A DNA stretch of 64,000 bases from Archivesica marissinica (GCA_014843695.1 CM026394.1:41745823-41809822), one strand, 5' to 3'. Shown: positions 24,101 through 39,100, numbered from the stretch's first letter. Program-made: numbers and translations. Notes: generated by a model from the letters alone, not told the origin.

Positions 24101-27100
24101 CACCTTTCCTGGACAGGCTCCAGCGGTTAACCAGTACTTGGGTGCATCAACCTCCGTAAGAAACTGCCAACTTTTTCATATAAATGAGACACGGCTTGAG
24201 CGGGGCTTGAACCCGTGATCATCAGTGATGATAGGTTACAGTGGTATACAAGTCAGCGACCGTAACCACTCGACCACGGAGGCGGCCAACTAGCTAACAA
24301 AGTTGACAAAAACATAACAAATCACTTACCCCATGATTGTGTCGAGAGTCGGACACACAGTTGAGAGAATATACCATATAACATAAAGCACTTACCCCCT
24401 GAATCTGGGATGCATCTGTTGAGAGCCGGGTACAGAGGGCTCCTACATTGTTATCAGGGTCATCAAAGTAGGCTATGTCCTGAAGCAACATATACTATAT
24501 TATATCTGGTACATCTACCATATATTCTCGGCCATAAGTCGACCGTTTTCTCGTCCAGAAATGTGATGAAAGTTCAAGGTCGACTTATGCATGAGAAACG
24601 AGCCAACAAATTATTTTGAAAAAAATAAGTTATTTTTTTTTTATTTGTTGGAACTTTATTTATGTCTGTTTTATTAGATTTATAACAATTTGCTTAGAAA
24701 AATATGTACATTATAAACCATAGAAAAGCTGATAAACTCACTTCATAAATTGTTGTTGTGCATCAGTGTATTTTCTATGATTTGTAATGGATTAAAGTCG
24801 ACCAGATATCTCAAATTGAGCCCAGTTTCATTCAAAAATGAGAGAAAAACAATTGTCGTAACGAATGTCATACCGGTAAGTTCACAAAGTACCCTCGACT
24901 TATCGTCACAAAGTACCCTCGACTTATCGTCACAAAGTACCCTCGACTTATCGTCACAAAGTACCCTCGACTTATCGAAGGATCCAGCTTAAAATTAGCA
25001 TTTTCAAGCCAAAATTCAACCCTCGACTTGTGGCCGAGATCGACTTATGACTTATATACGGTATACATTTATAACTATACACTCAACACAATTTATAACA
25101 TAAACTTAACTTAAATATAACATAACTTTGCTTGTATTCAGTGTAATACAGTCATCTCGTAACTTCTTATATAACAACATGTGCAATATCACCTCGAAGG
25201 ATTGTGATTGGTCGAGAGAATAATCCTTATAATTTGTAAACCAAACATCTCATGGCGATGGTTTCCATCAGGAATGAGGTTAATCTAACGTTTCGTTCTA
25301 ATCCCTTTCAATCTGCTGATTTTGACTAGCGAGATCATTGCTATTTATAGATACATGATAATCATGAACATGTTTGTAAAGCAGTCCGAGATATTAGTGA
25401 CGTCACGCGCGACACGATTTTACCTTGACCAGAGTAATTTTCCACAAATAGACTCGGGGAATTTCCAATTTTTTAATATTTTACAGATTTTTGCCGTTTT
25501 TATCATTTTAGCCAAACTGAGTTTTTATTAGCCAATTTTGCCATATTTTTGCCAATGGTACTTGGGATTGCCAGTGCAGGACATGGTGGTAAAAACTTTT
25601 AAGTTTCATAATCGAGCTAAAATAAATTTTATGATCTAAACTAATGCATTTTATTGCAAATAATGTGTCTGTAATAAAATATATTAAATAAGGTGATATG
25701 AATATGTTTGATATTATACGGATATTAGTTTGTACCAAATATTGTAAAACACCAGGTGTTTTTTTTTGTGTTTTTTTTTGTTGTGGTTTTGTTGTGTTTT
25801 GTGTTTTTGGTTTGGGTTTTTTTGGGGTGTTTTGTACCTGAATTTTAATGAGTGTATACATTACATGTATATCTATGTCTAAATAGATTGATCATATGGG
25901 ACCCACTGGGTGATGACGTTACGTCGAGAAATGACGTCTAAAGTAACATCACGCAATCGAAAACTGCAGCGTTCGCGCTATGATGTGTAAATAATCTACA
26001 CGAAACCTTTTTTTCACATATAAATGCATTGCTACTACAAATTCTTCTGAATACATCGAACACTAACATTGAATCAATTTAACGTTTTTTTGTGGTATAC
26101 AAACTTTCAAACGTGAAAGTAGGATTTCATATAACGGTAATCCGGGCTCCTGAATTGACGTTTGTTGTCATTGAAGTCAATAGTAAATACGTGATACTTT
26201 CGCTTAGAGATAATTTAATTAAGATTAGTCTGCAAATATTGTGGTGTGGTTGGTTTGTAGCATAGCCTGTGTTATTCAGGATAAATGTTGACCCTATTTA
26301 CATTATTTTGTTATGTCAACAAACCTTGTATATGACGTTTGTTTATTTGTTGAAAAACTCGGTTTTTGGAGGCAAATATTTGGAACAAAATTATACCATA
26401 TAATAGCAAATTACATTCTGCAGACATTTGCGTTTTCACCGATGTAGTGTCACTTTAAGGAAATGACTGAAAAACATAATTATGGGGGAAAAAATCATTT
26501 TTGAAAATTTCACCCAGTGGGTAAATTTTGATAAATTGTATCACATATATGTATATGGAAAAGTTATATGTAAATATACATATGAGACATGTTTTGGGGA
26601 TATCTACAGTATATACCCAGCCATAAGTCATTGTAAGTTGTCGGTGCGAATTTTAACTAAGAAAATAAAAAGAGTATTGTTGCTATAGTACTTTTATTTT
26701 TATCCAACATGCCGCACCATCATTGTGGAATGCACTCTCCGATGTTATAAGACACTGTGTCACATTTTCTAAGCAGAATTCCATTAAAACTAGAAGAATC
26801 CTCTAAACACCTTTATGAACTTGTGATGCAAACAAAGAAATTGATTGTTGGGTCAACCAAGGAATCGAGTTTATTTTATACTCTTGTAAAGTTTAAATTT
26901 AACAAATGTATGAACCTGTAATGTAAATAATAAAGAATGTATGAATCTGTGATGTAAATAATAAAGAATGTATGAATCTGTAATGTAAATAATAAAGAAT
27001 GTATGAATCTGTAATGTAAATAATAAAGAATGTATGAATCTGTAATGTAAATAATAAAGAATGTATGAACTAATAAAGAATGTATGAATCTGTGATGTAA

Positions 27101-30100
27101 ATAATAAAGAATGTATGAACCTGTAATGTAAATAATAATGTATGAATCTGTAATGTAAATAATAAAGAATGTATGAACCTGTAATGTAAATAATAAAGAA
27201 TGTATGAATCTGTAATGTAAATAATAAAGAATGTATGAATCTGTAATGTAAATAATAAAGAATGTATGAACCTGTAATGTAAATAATAAAGAATGTATGA
27301 ACCTGTAATGTAAATAATAAAGAATGTATGAACCTGTGATGTAAATAATAAAGAATGTATGAACTAATAAAGAATGTATGAATCTGTGATGTAAATAATA
27401 AAGAATGTATGAATCTGTAATGTAAATAATAAATAATGTATGAACCTGTGATGTAAATAATAAAGAATGTATGAACTAATAAAGAATGTATGAATCTGTG
27501 ATGTAAATAATAAAGAATGTATGAACCTGTAATGTAAATAATAAAGAATGTATGAACTAATAAAGAATGTATGAATCTGTGATGTAAATAATAAAGAATG
27601 TATGAACCTGTAATGTAAATAATAAAGAATGTATGAACCTGTAATGTAAATAATAAAGAATGTATGAACCTGTAATGTAAATAATAAAGAATGTATGAAC
27701 GTGTAATGTAAATAATAAAGAATGTATGAACATGTAATGTAAATAATAAAGAATGTATGAACCTGTAATGTAAATAATAAAGAATGTATGAACCTGTAAT
27801 GTAAATAATAAAGAATGTATGAACCTGTAATGTAAATAATAAAGAATGTATGAACGTGTAATGTAAATAATAAAGAATGTATGAACCTGTAATGTAAATA
27901 ATAAAGAATGTATGAACGTGTAATGTAAATAATAAAGAATGTATGAACCTGTAATGTAAATAATAAAGAATGTTGTAAAACAAAGAAATTGAGCCTTTAG
28001 TTTGTTATAGTTTATTTTAGATTGGCTCCAATTTTGGCTTATATGGCTCCAAAGTGGCTCCAACTTTTTGAAAGTGGCGACAAAGGTGGCATCACCTTAA
28101 AAAAAGCCAGTGGAGGCCCTGCTGTGATACACCAGTAGAATTCAAAACCAAGGTAAAAAAACACACATGTTCAAGAAACACTATGGAGTGTAAATTACAC
28201 GAAACATTTTAGAACATTTAGAGTATTGGTGTAACAGTCAAATGGGGTCTATTCCGAGGAGACTAGCACAGGTGTAGTGGGAGCCTCGTAGGTAGGGATC
28301 GACCCAATCACTGGACCGGCTACACTCTGTGATACACTTGTTGGAAGCAGATTTTAGTTTGGTGTGTTCCATCTAACGCTGTATCGATAGCATTTTAATT
28401 CTTAACCTTTAGTACTTTTTATTTTATCGCTTTATTTTTTGTTCCTACCAAATTGTTGTCCTTAATGTCGACTATTGTATTGCATGTTGTAAAAATGTCT
28501 TACTATGCTAAATTAATGTTAAGCACTTCTGAACGTATAATTTCTGTATGAAAAAAGTGCTATACAAATCTGGTAAAATAATAATACATGTACCAAGTAA
28601 GTACCTGTCTGAGAAGTGCTTTGAAGGAAAACGCCCGTAGTCTCAGGGTCAGATGCTCCCCCGACATACCAAACATGGAACCCTGAAAGAGTTACATAGC
28701 AACATTTATCATAATGACCGACGTGCATGACTGACACACAATGTGTTATCAGATTGTTAGTTTGTTCGGGTTTTACCATTGTGGGCTACGGTATATAGCC
28801 AGCAGGCAGCTTGCCCAACACCTTTCCTGGAATGGCTCCAGCGGTTAACCAGGCCTGGAGGTTATAAAACGTTTCTCCAATCACAAAACTCAGTCTCAAT
28901 CGTCTGATTGGTTCAGCTGCCAATAATACTCAGAATCAACCAATCAGATCACTTGAGCTCGAGATCTGAGAAAAGGTTTATAACCTCGGGGCCAGTACTT
29001 GGTGCACAAACCTCCGTAAGAAACTGCCAAATTTTTCATATAAATAAGACACCGCCTGAGCGGGGCTTAAACCCGTGACCATCAGTGATGGTCAGCCTGA
29101 GCGGGGCTTAAACCCGTGACCATCAGTGATGATAGGTTACAGTGGTATACAAGTCAGCGAGCATGACTCGACCACGGAGGCGAACTAAGCCACGATTGGA
29201 AATATAGCCAGAAAATGATCTTGTAAATAACGTGCCTTAAAAAGTTTGTATTGCGATGTCGGACTGGCTCGCACTGGACAACATGTACAATGTTCTTGTA
29301 AATAACGTGCCATAAAGAGTTTGTATTGCGATGTCGGACTGGCTCACACTGGACAACATGTACAATGTTCTTGTAAATAACGTGCCATAAAGAGTTTGTA
29401 TTGCGATGTCGGACTGGCTCACACTGGACAACATGTACAATGTTCTTGTAAATAACATGCCTTAAAGAGTTTGTATTGCGATGTCGGACTGGCTCACACT
29501 GAACAACATGTACAATGTTCTTGTAAATAACATGCCTTAAAGAGTTTGTATTGCGATGTCGGACTGGCTCACACTGGACAACATGTACAATGTTCTTGTA
29601 AATAACATGCCTTAAAGAGTTTGTATTGCGATGTCGGACTGGCTCACACTGGACAACATGTACAATGTTCGCTGTACAACTCAAACAATCTTCACAATTT
29701 CAACATAGATTTTGAAACCCAGACCCATCCGATCAGGAAACACTTTCATATTCACACATTCTCATACCTACATATCTGTTAGAAAGAGATTTGAATAATA
29801 GTATTAATAACGATTATTCTTGCGCGAGACATACTCTCTTATCACCTAATTTTCCTTCTTTTTTCTCTTGCACAATCCATTATATTATGATCCTTTTTGT
29901 TAATGTTTAATATGTAGTTTTTGCATGTATTCATGTTTTCGCCTTTCATTCTATGCCATACTACAGTAAAAACCCTCTATGCAACCCGATTTCGAGACCA
30001 CACCGATATTGCGGAAAAAAATTCAGAACGGAATACTTCACAATATATGTCAATGGTCGTTGACACCGATAACCAGACCACCCCGTTATTCCGTAATACG

Positions 30101-33100
30101 ACCAGTTAATTCAGACAAATGCCATTAATCCTATGCTAATTGAACCTCTAATACGACCACAGGCGATTTTCTCGCGTTCATTAATCGTACACAATATGAT
30201 AAATATGTTATATTTCGGGTTATATGTCCGGCTGGCAGTTTACCCAACAACACCTTTCCTGGGCAGGCTCCAGCGTATACAAGTCAACGACATGATAAAA
30301 CATTTTTAATTATGTCCCAGTTTTACGACAATTAAGCGACCACTTTATGGTATAGGTCAAGTGTGATAAACACGGAAGTGTTATGTTATATTTCGGGTTT
30401 TACGCCTGCATCAGCACCATTTTGGGCTATATCGCCAACGGGCAGCTTACTTAACAACACCTTTCCTGGGCAGGCTCCAGCGGTTAACCAGTACTTGGGT
30501 GCACCAACCTCCGTAAGAAACTGCCAACTTTTTCATATAAATGAGACACGGTCTGAGCGGGGCTCGAACCCGTGACCATCAGTGATGATAGGTTACAGTG
30601 GTATACAAGTCAGCGACCTTAACCACTCGACCATGGAGGTGGACTTGTACATGTAGTAAAATCATCATAATTTGGTCTTCTTGACCAAACTCGATAAAGA
30701 GACCACCCCGCTAATAAGACCACTTTGATCTTATTATAGGGGTTTTACTGTACTTTCGGATTCATTTGTCAAACTTTTCCAACTTTATAAAAAAATTGCA
30801 AAAGCACAGTGAAATACATACACACTTTGCAGAGGAGACTGATCACTCTAATCCTTTTTCTGTATATTGATATGTGTAATGTATGCATTGATCAATAACA
30901 TATGTTTAATCTACAACACAAGACTGGTTCCCACTTAGCACGAGACTGGTTCCCACTTAGCACGAGACTGGTTCTCACTTAGCACGAGACTGGTTCCCAC
31001 TTAGCACGAGACTGGTTCTCACTTAGCACGAGACTGGTTCTCACTTAGCACGAGACTGGTTCCACTTAGCTGGTTCCCACTTAGCACGAGACTGGTTCCC
31101 ACTTAGCCGAGACTGGTTCCCACTTAGCTGGTTCCCACTTAGGAGACTGGTTCCCACTTAGGGAAAATATGCAACAATTACCTGAAGAAAGTAGGAGAAG
31201 AGACTTAGAAACCCGAGACTGTTCCACTTAGGGAAATATGCAACAATTACTGAAGAAAGTAGGAGAAGAGACTTAGAAACGCCGAGACTGGTTCCCATTA
31301 GGGAAAATATGCAACAAATTACCTGAAGAAAGTAGGAGAAGAGACTTAGAAACGCCGAGACTGGTTCCCACTTAGGGAAATATGCAACAAATTACTGAAG
31401 AAAGTAGGAGAAGAGACTTAGAAACGCCGAGACTGGTTCCCACTTAGGGAAAATATGCAACAAATTACCTGAAGAAAGTAGGAGAAGAGATTAGAAACGC
31501 CGAGACTGGTTCCCACTTAGGGAAAATATGCACAAATTACCTGAAGAAAGTAGGAGAAGAGACTTAGAAACGCCGAGACTGGTTCCCACTTAGGGAAAAT
31601 ATGCAACAAATTACCTGAAGAAAGTAGGAGAAGAGACTTAGAAACGCCGAGACTGGTTCCCACTTAGGGAAAATATGCAACAAATTACCTGAAGAAAGTA
31701 GGAGAAGAGACTTAGAAACGCCAAACCAATAAACATAAGTACAAAATTCTCGATCTCCCTCTCTTGTTTTGTTTCGTCTTCAAGAGCAAATACCTGCAAA
31801 TATAAACAGCATGCTTATTCCTCGTATACACTGCATTCCTTCGCATAACTGTATATTTTAATATTACATTCATCTCTTCTTGCGGAAGGTCGGTGGTTTT
31901 ACATGTGTGCCAGTCAGCGTACCATGGCCTTCCTCCACCAATAATAGATGAAAGACCGTTGGTGTGATTCTTAAACCTCAACAAACAAACATTTGGCAGA
32001 CAACAAATATCTATTATGTTTTCCACTCGGTGAAAGAAAACTACATCTTCCCAGGGTTCATTCTAGGTCAGAATTTTTGGGAGAAGTGAGAAAGCGCGTG
32101 ATCTCTTCCTTAAATGGTGTTCTTTAATATACTTCTGCAAAATAGGGTTAAAATGCACAGTATGACCATTAAATACAACATTTGAATAGAAGGAGTGCTG
32201 TATCTTACTAGACAAAATTTTGTTTGAAAATCGTAAAAACCAAAAAATAAAACCTTTTTTTTTTAGGGAAATGTGGGGCCCCAGAGGGAGACTATTTCGC
32301 CCACATCGCCTTCTAGAATGATCCCGGTCTTCCACTGCTTTGAAACGGTGAAAGATGGCTTTTTCACTGCCACTTCTAGAGTTAACAGTTAATTATAAAG
32401 TAATACTCTTGACAGCAAACAGAAACTAACTTGAAATTTACATCGGAACTATTTCTTATTATGGGCGTATATTGTAGTGCAACGAGGCTACCAACAGGGC
32501 AGTTAAAATGAATAAAATTTGAAAACAACTATTATATTTGCCAAAATTATTGCCAATTATAAAAGAATAAGATTTGCATTTATTAGTGTATTTAAAGATA
32601 GGATTTTAAATTCTCCGAAATTAGTATTTCTCGTTAAACACAGATATCCCTCTATGTACCCCGAGTATTTCTGCAAAGATGATGGCAAACGCAGGCATGA
32701 GGCCACCATTGATGATACTTCCAAAACACCCCAGTATGATGAGATACCACTCGGACGCATTCATCTTCATCACTCGCAGTAAACCAGAATCCACTGCATC
32801 ATCTTTAGACTTCTGAAAGAAAGGGAAAAACTAGAACCGTAATCTAGTAGATTATACAAATATAATTTAGCTTGATTGCGAAACATGTTCTCACAACTTG
32901 GTCTAATCACTCTCGAGACTTCATTCCTGATGGAATCCATCACCAAGTCTCGAAACCTCATTCCTGATGGAATCCATTGCCATGTCTCGAGACCTCATTC
33001 CTTATGGAATCCGTCACCATGTCTCTAGACCCCATTCCTTATGGAATCCGTCGCCATGTCTCGAGACCTCATTCCTTATGGAATCCGTCACCATGTCTCT

Positions 33101-36100
33101 AGACCTCATTCCTTATGGAATCCGTCGCCATGTCTCGAGACCTCATTCCTTTGGAATCCGTCACCAGTTCTAGACCTCATTCCTTGTCTCTAGACCTCAT
33201 TCCTTATGGAATCCGTCGCCATGTCTCGAGACCTCATTCCTTATGGAATCCGTCACCATGTCTCGAGACCTCATTCCTTATGGAATCCATCACCATGTCT
33301 CTAGACCTCATTCCTGATGGAATCCATCACCATGTCTCTAAACCTCATTCCTTATGGAATCCGTCGCCATGTCTCGAGACCATATTCCTTATGGAATCCG
33401 TCGCCATGTCTCGAGACCTCATTCCTTATGGAATACATCGCCATATCTCTAGACCTCATTCCTGATGGAATACATCGCCATATCTCTAAACCTCATTCCT
33501 TATGGAATACATCGCCATATCTCTAGACCTCATTCCTTATGGAATACATCGCCATATCTCTAGACCTCATTCCTTATGGAATACATCGCCATATCTCTAG
33601 ACCTCATTCCTGATGGAATACATCGCCATATCTCTAGACCTCATTCCTTATGGAATACATCGCCATATCTCTAGACCTCATTCCTGATGGAATACATCGC
33701 CATATCTCTAAACCTCATTCCTTATGGAATACATCGCCATATCTCTAGACATCATTCCTGATGGAATACATCGCCATATCTCTAGACATCATTCCTGATG
33801 GAATACATCGCCATATCTCTAGACATCATTCCTTATGGAATACATCGCCATATCTCTAAACCTCATTCCTTGTGTCTCTAGACCTCATTCCTGATGGAAT
33901 CCATCGCCATGTCTCTAGACGTCATTCCTTATGGAATCCATCGCCATGTCTCCTAGACCTCATTCCTTATGGAATCCGTCACCATGTCTCGAGACCTCAT
34001 TCCTGATGGAATATGTCACCATGTGTCTAGACCTCATTCCTTATGGAATCCATCGCCAAGTCTCGAGACCTCATTCCTTTGGAATCCGTTACCATGTCTC
34101 GAGACCTCATTCCTTTGGAATCCATCGCCATGTCTCTAGACCTCATTCCTTTGGAATCCGTCACCATGTCTCGAGACCTCATTCCTTTGGAATCCGTCAC
34201 CATGTCTCGAGACCTCATTCCTTATGGAATCCATCACCATGAGAGAGAAAGAGAAGTGGCAATGTGGAATATATGTACCTTGCCCATGGGCACAGTCATA
34301 ATGACACCAGCTGGGAGCATGCTCCAGGCCTTTCACACCCGAAATGAATGCGCTATCACGACTTCCACATGCATTCTAGTTTAGCCTATTTACACTAGCA
34401 AAATGATCATAAAAACCCATAAACGAGATTGGCCGTCTTACATTTCTAACAGAAAGTGGAGAACAGAATATTTATCAAATAATTATCAGGCACTATTCAT
34501 ACTATTGACATTTGAATGCAACTGTTGATAGATGCCGGCTAATACACCTCAAGACTCATAATGGTCACCAGAGCTCACAATGGACAGATAAGCTCACAAT
34601 GGACAGCTGAGCTCACAATGGACAGCTGAGATTACAAAGAACAACTGAGCTTACAAAGAACAGCTTAGTTCACAATGAACAGATTAGTTCACAATGGACA
34701 GTTGAGCTCACAATGAAAAGCTGAGCTTACAAAGAACAGCTGAACTCACAATGAACAGCTGAGCTTACAATGGACAGCTGAGTTTACAATGAACAGAAAG
34801 CTGAGCTCACAATTGACAGCTTACCTCATAATGGACAGATAATCTTGCAATGTACAGCTGACCTCACAATGGATACCTGAGCCAACAATGGATAGAGCTG
34901 AGCTCACAATGGACAACTGAGCTCACAATGTTCACATCTATGTCGGGGGTTGCATCAGAAAATCAACTTGACCGGTGAAAAATCGCAACTTGGCTTGCAA
35001 TGGGACGATTCTTGACCGAAAAGCCACACCTGGTTATAAACTTATCCGTGAACAATTTTATTATTATTATACTGCACTTTTTTCAGTCTGCGCCATTGCA
35101 TTTTGCAGCAGAGTAAATTATATTTGTGTACGCTCGACTATAAAGAAAATCTATGGGCTTGTAAAATAATCTTAAATTTGTAGTAAAATTTCAATGAAAT
35201 TCCACATCTATTTTTAGACATATAGCGATTACCTCCCTTATAGACGGGCTCACAATCTACACTAATAATCCTTGTAATACTATGCATTTATTCGTGTCCC
35301 AAATTGAGGGTATTAACTCTTTGCATGCTGGGTAAAATATTAGTTATAAATAGTTCAAATAATTGTAGCAGACGACAATTCATTAATATGTTTTTCTTAT
35401 TTGTAACTGAAAAATCTGGCAATTATGTCATGGAATTTTTTTATTTATTTTCACCCCTAGCATGTAAATAGTTAAATCGAGTCGGCCATTTGAAATTGAT
35501 CGACAATGTAGTGCCTCGGGATAACATCTGCCTCGGATTAATTTAGGGCTTCAGATATTCGGAAAATAGGGGCAATCAACAAGGACTAGTGAAGCAGGTC
35601 ACGTATCATATCGTCTCATTTTATTAGTTAATTGGATAATTTGCAGCCGCAGCGGTGCCGTAAACAATCTAATATTGAACGTGTAAAAAAAATACGATTT
35701 TCAAAGCACTTGCCCCGACCGGTCTGCCAAGCAGGAAACCAGTGCTTGCCTGGCAGTCCTTTAGCACTGGTCCCGGGCGGCTGGGCAATGAATTTGGCAA
35801 CCCCTGTCAATGTATACAATCGAATATTAAGCTACATTTGAGCTCATTACCTTCTCTTCCCCATCTTTATTGTCCACCTTGTCGTCCTTCTTGTATACCA
35901 GTGTTTCCAACTGGGAGTTCTGGGTCTTCAGTGGCGTCTTCTTCATCTCGGCAGCTTTCTCATACATCTCGGCCTCAACATCTACAATATGCAGTTATAT
36001 TATATGGACATTGAATCGAGTGATCTTGCCTCTAGATATTCTAAACCGATCGATCTTGCCTCTAGACATTCTAAACCGATCGATCTTGCCTCTTAGACAT

Positions 36101-39100
36101 TCTAAACCGATCGATCTTGCCTCTAGACATTCTAAACCGATCGATCTTGCCTATAGACATTCTAAACCGATCGATCTTGCCTATAGACATTCTAAACCGA
36201 TCGATCTTGCCTCTAGACATTCTAAACCGATATATCTTGCCTCTAGACATTCTAAACTGATCGACCTTGCCTCTAGACATTCTAAACCGATCAATCTTGC
36301 CTCTAGACATTCTAAACAGATCGATCTTGCCTCTAGACATTTTAAACCGATCGATCTTGCCTCTAGACATTCTAAACCGATAGATCTTGCCTCTAGACAT
36401 TCTAAATCGATCGATCTTGCCTCTAAACATTCTAAACCAATCGATCTTGCCTCTAGACATTCTAAACCGATCGATCTTGCCTCTAGACATTCTAAACCGA
36501 TAGATCTTGCCTCTAGACATTCTAAACCGATCGATCTTGCCTCTAGACATTCTAAACCGATAGATCTTGCCTCTAGACATTCTAAATCGATCGATCTTGC
36601 CTCTAGACATTCTAAACCGATAGATCTTGCCTCTAGACATTCTAAACCGATAGATCTTGCCTCTAGACATTCTAAACCGATAGATCTTGCCTCTAGACAT
36701 TCTAAACCGATCGATCTTGCCTCTAGACATTCTAAACCGATCGATCTTGCCTCTAGACATTCTAAACTGATCGATCTTGCCTCTAGACATTCTAAACCGA
36801 TAGATCTTGCCTCTAGACATTCTAAACCGATCGATCTTGCCTCTAGACATTCTAAACCGATCGATCTTGCCTCTAGACATTCTAAACCGATCGATCTTGC
36901 CTCTAGACATTCTAAACCAATAGATCTTGCCTCTAGACATTCTAAACCGATCGATCTTGCCTCTAGACATTCTAAACCGATAGATCTTGCCTCTAGACAT
37001 TCTAAACCGATAGATCTTGCCTCTAGACATTCTAAACCGATCGATCTTGCCTCTAGACATTCTAAACCGATAGATCTTGCCTCTAGACATTCTAAACCGA
37101 TAGATCTTGCCTCTAGACATTCTAAACCGATCGATATTGCCTCTAGACATTCTAAACCGATCGATCTTGCCTCTAGACATTCTAAACTGATCGATCTTGC
37201 CTCTAGACATTCTAAACCGATCAATCTTGCCTCTAGACATTCTAAACAGATCAATCTTGCCTCTAGACATTCTAAACTGATCGATCTTGCCTCTAGACAT
37301 TCTAAACCGATCAATCTTGCCTCTAGACATTCTAAACTGATCGATCTTGCCTCTAGACATTCTAAACCGATCAATCTTGCCTCTAGACATTCTAAACCGA
37401 TCGATCTTGCCTCTAGACATTCTAAACCGATCGATCTTGCCTCTAGACATTCTAAACCGATCGATCTTGCCTCTAGACATTCTAAACCGATCGATCTTGC
37501 CTCTAGACATTCTAAACCGATAGATCTTGCCTCTAGACATTCTAAACCGATCGATCTTGCCTCTAGACATTCTAAACCAATAGATCTTGCCTCTAGACAT
37601 TCTAAACTGATCAATCTTGCCTCTAGACATTCTAAACTGATCAATCTTGCCTCTATACATTCTAAACCGATCGATCTTGCCTCTAGACATTCTAAACCAA
37701 TAGATCTTGCCTCTAGACATTCTAAACCGATCAATCTTGCCTCTAGACATTCTAAACCGATCGATCTTGCCTCTAGACATTCTAAACCAATAGATCTTGC
37801 CTCTAGACATTCTAAACCGATCATCTTGCCTCTAGACATTCTAAACCGATCGATCTTGCCTCTAGACATTCTAAACCAATAGATCTTGCCTCTAGACATT
37901 CTAAACCGATCAATCTTGCCTCTAGACATTCTAAACCGATCGATCTTGCCTCTAGACATTCTAAACCAATAGATCTTGCCTCTAGACATTCTAAACCGAT
38001 CAATCTTGCCTCTAGACATTCTAAACCGATCGATCTTGCCTCTAGACATTCTAAACCAATAGATCTTGCCTCTAGACATTCTAAACCGATCAATCTTGCC
38101 TCTAGACATTCTAAACCGATCGATCTTGCCTCTAGACATTCTAAACCGATCGATCTTGCCTCTAGACATTCTAAACTGATCGATCTTGCCTCTAGACATT
38201 CTAAACCGATCGATCTTGCCTCTAGACATTCTAAACTGATCGATCTTGCCTCTAGACATTCTAAACCGATCAAACACAAATGATGCAAAATCATAAAATC
38301 AATACACCGATGCAAAACAATAAATTTGATTTCTTAAAATCCTATTTCTAACACCCTTTGAGTTATTTCAATATACGGCCATCAATTATTGAGTCGGACG
38401 AAACTGATTAAAAAAACATTATTCCCCATAAGTTTTCTTTTTATCACTCGCTTATAAGACGGGGAGCCACTTGATAAAAATCGCGTCTTATAGGCGAGTA
38501 AGAATGGTATATTCAGTTCTTACGGGTTCTATCAATTCAAATGTCATAGGATGATCATAAAGAACAATACCTGGTCCCAGACAATAGGAGGGTCCCATGC
38601 AGCAATATAATATATCCAGACAATAGGAGGGTCCCATGCAGCAATACAATATATCCATACAATAGGAGGGTCCCATGCAGCAATATAATATATCCATACA
38701 ATAGTAGGGTCCCATGCAGCAATATAATATATCCAGACAATAGGAGGGTCCCATGCAGCAATATAATATATCCGTACAATAGGAGGGTCCCATGCAGCAA
38801 TACAATATATCCATACAATAGGAGGGTCCCATGCAGCAATATAATATATCCATACAATAGGAGGGTCCCATGCAGCATATAATATATCCATACAATAGGA
38901 GGGTCCCATGCAGCAATAATATAATATATCCATACAATAGGAGGGTCCCATGCAGCAATACAATATATCCATACAATAGGAGGGTCCGTCATGCAGCAAT
39001 ACAATATATCCATACAATAGGAGGGTCCCATGCAGCAATACATGCAGCAATAAATATATCCAGACAATAGGAGGGTCCCATGCAGCAATACAATATATCC

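Larger units (their letters stand above)
29962..30752. mobile_element. MITE-4 with nested SINE-A copies
   Basis: The left end TACAGTAAAAACCCTCTATG and the right end TATAGGGGTTTTACTGTA are inverted repeats. Internal AGACCACCCCG motifs occur near both ends in direct orientation. Two SINE-A pieces (30207-30290 and 30379-30642) inserted inside. No transposase is seen, so it is a non-autonomous element. Confidence 0.65.

Noticed and set aside
26871..28063. 370-codon frame rich in [20 protein letters not shown], suggesting a membrane protein
   Set aside because: It is the reverse complement of a 31-bp AT-rich minisatellite; hydrophobicity follows from base composition.
35870..38315. Open frames of 160-700 codons on both strands ([30 protein letters not shown] repeats)
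   Set aside because: A 30-bp tandem unit without stops necessarily opens several frames. No start context, splice sites or protein-like variation supports a gene.
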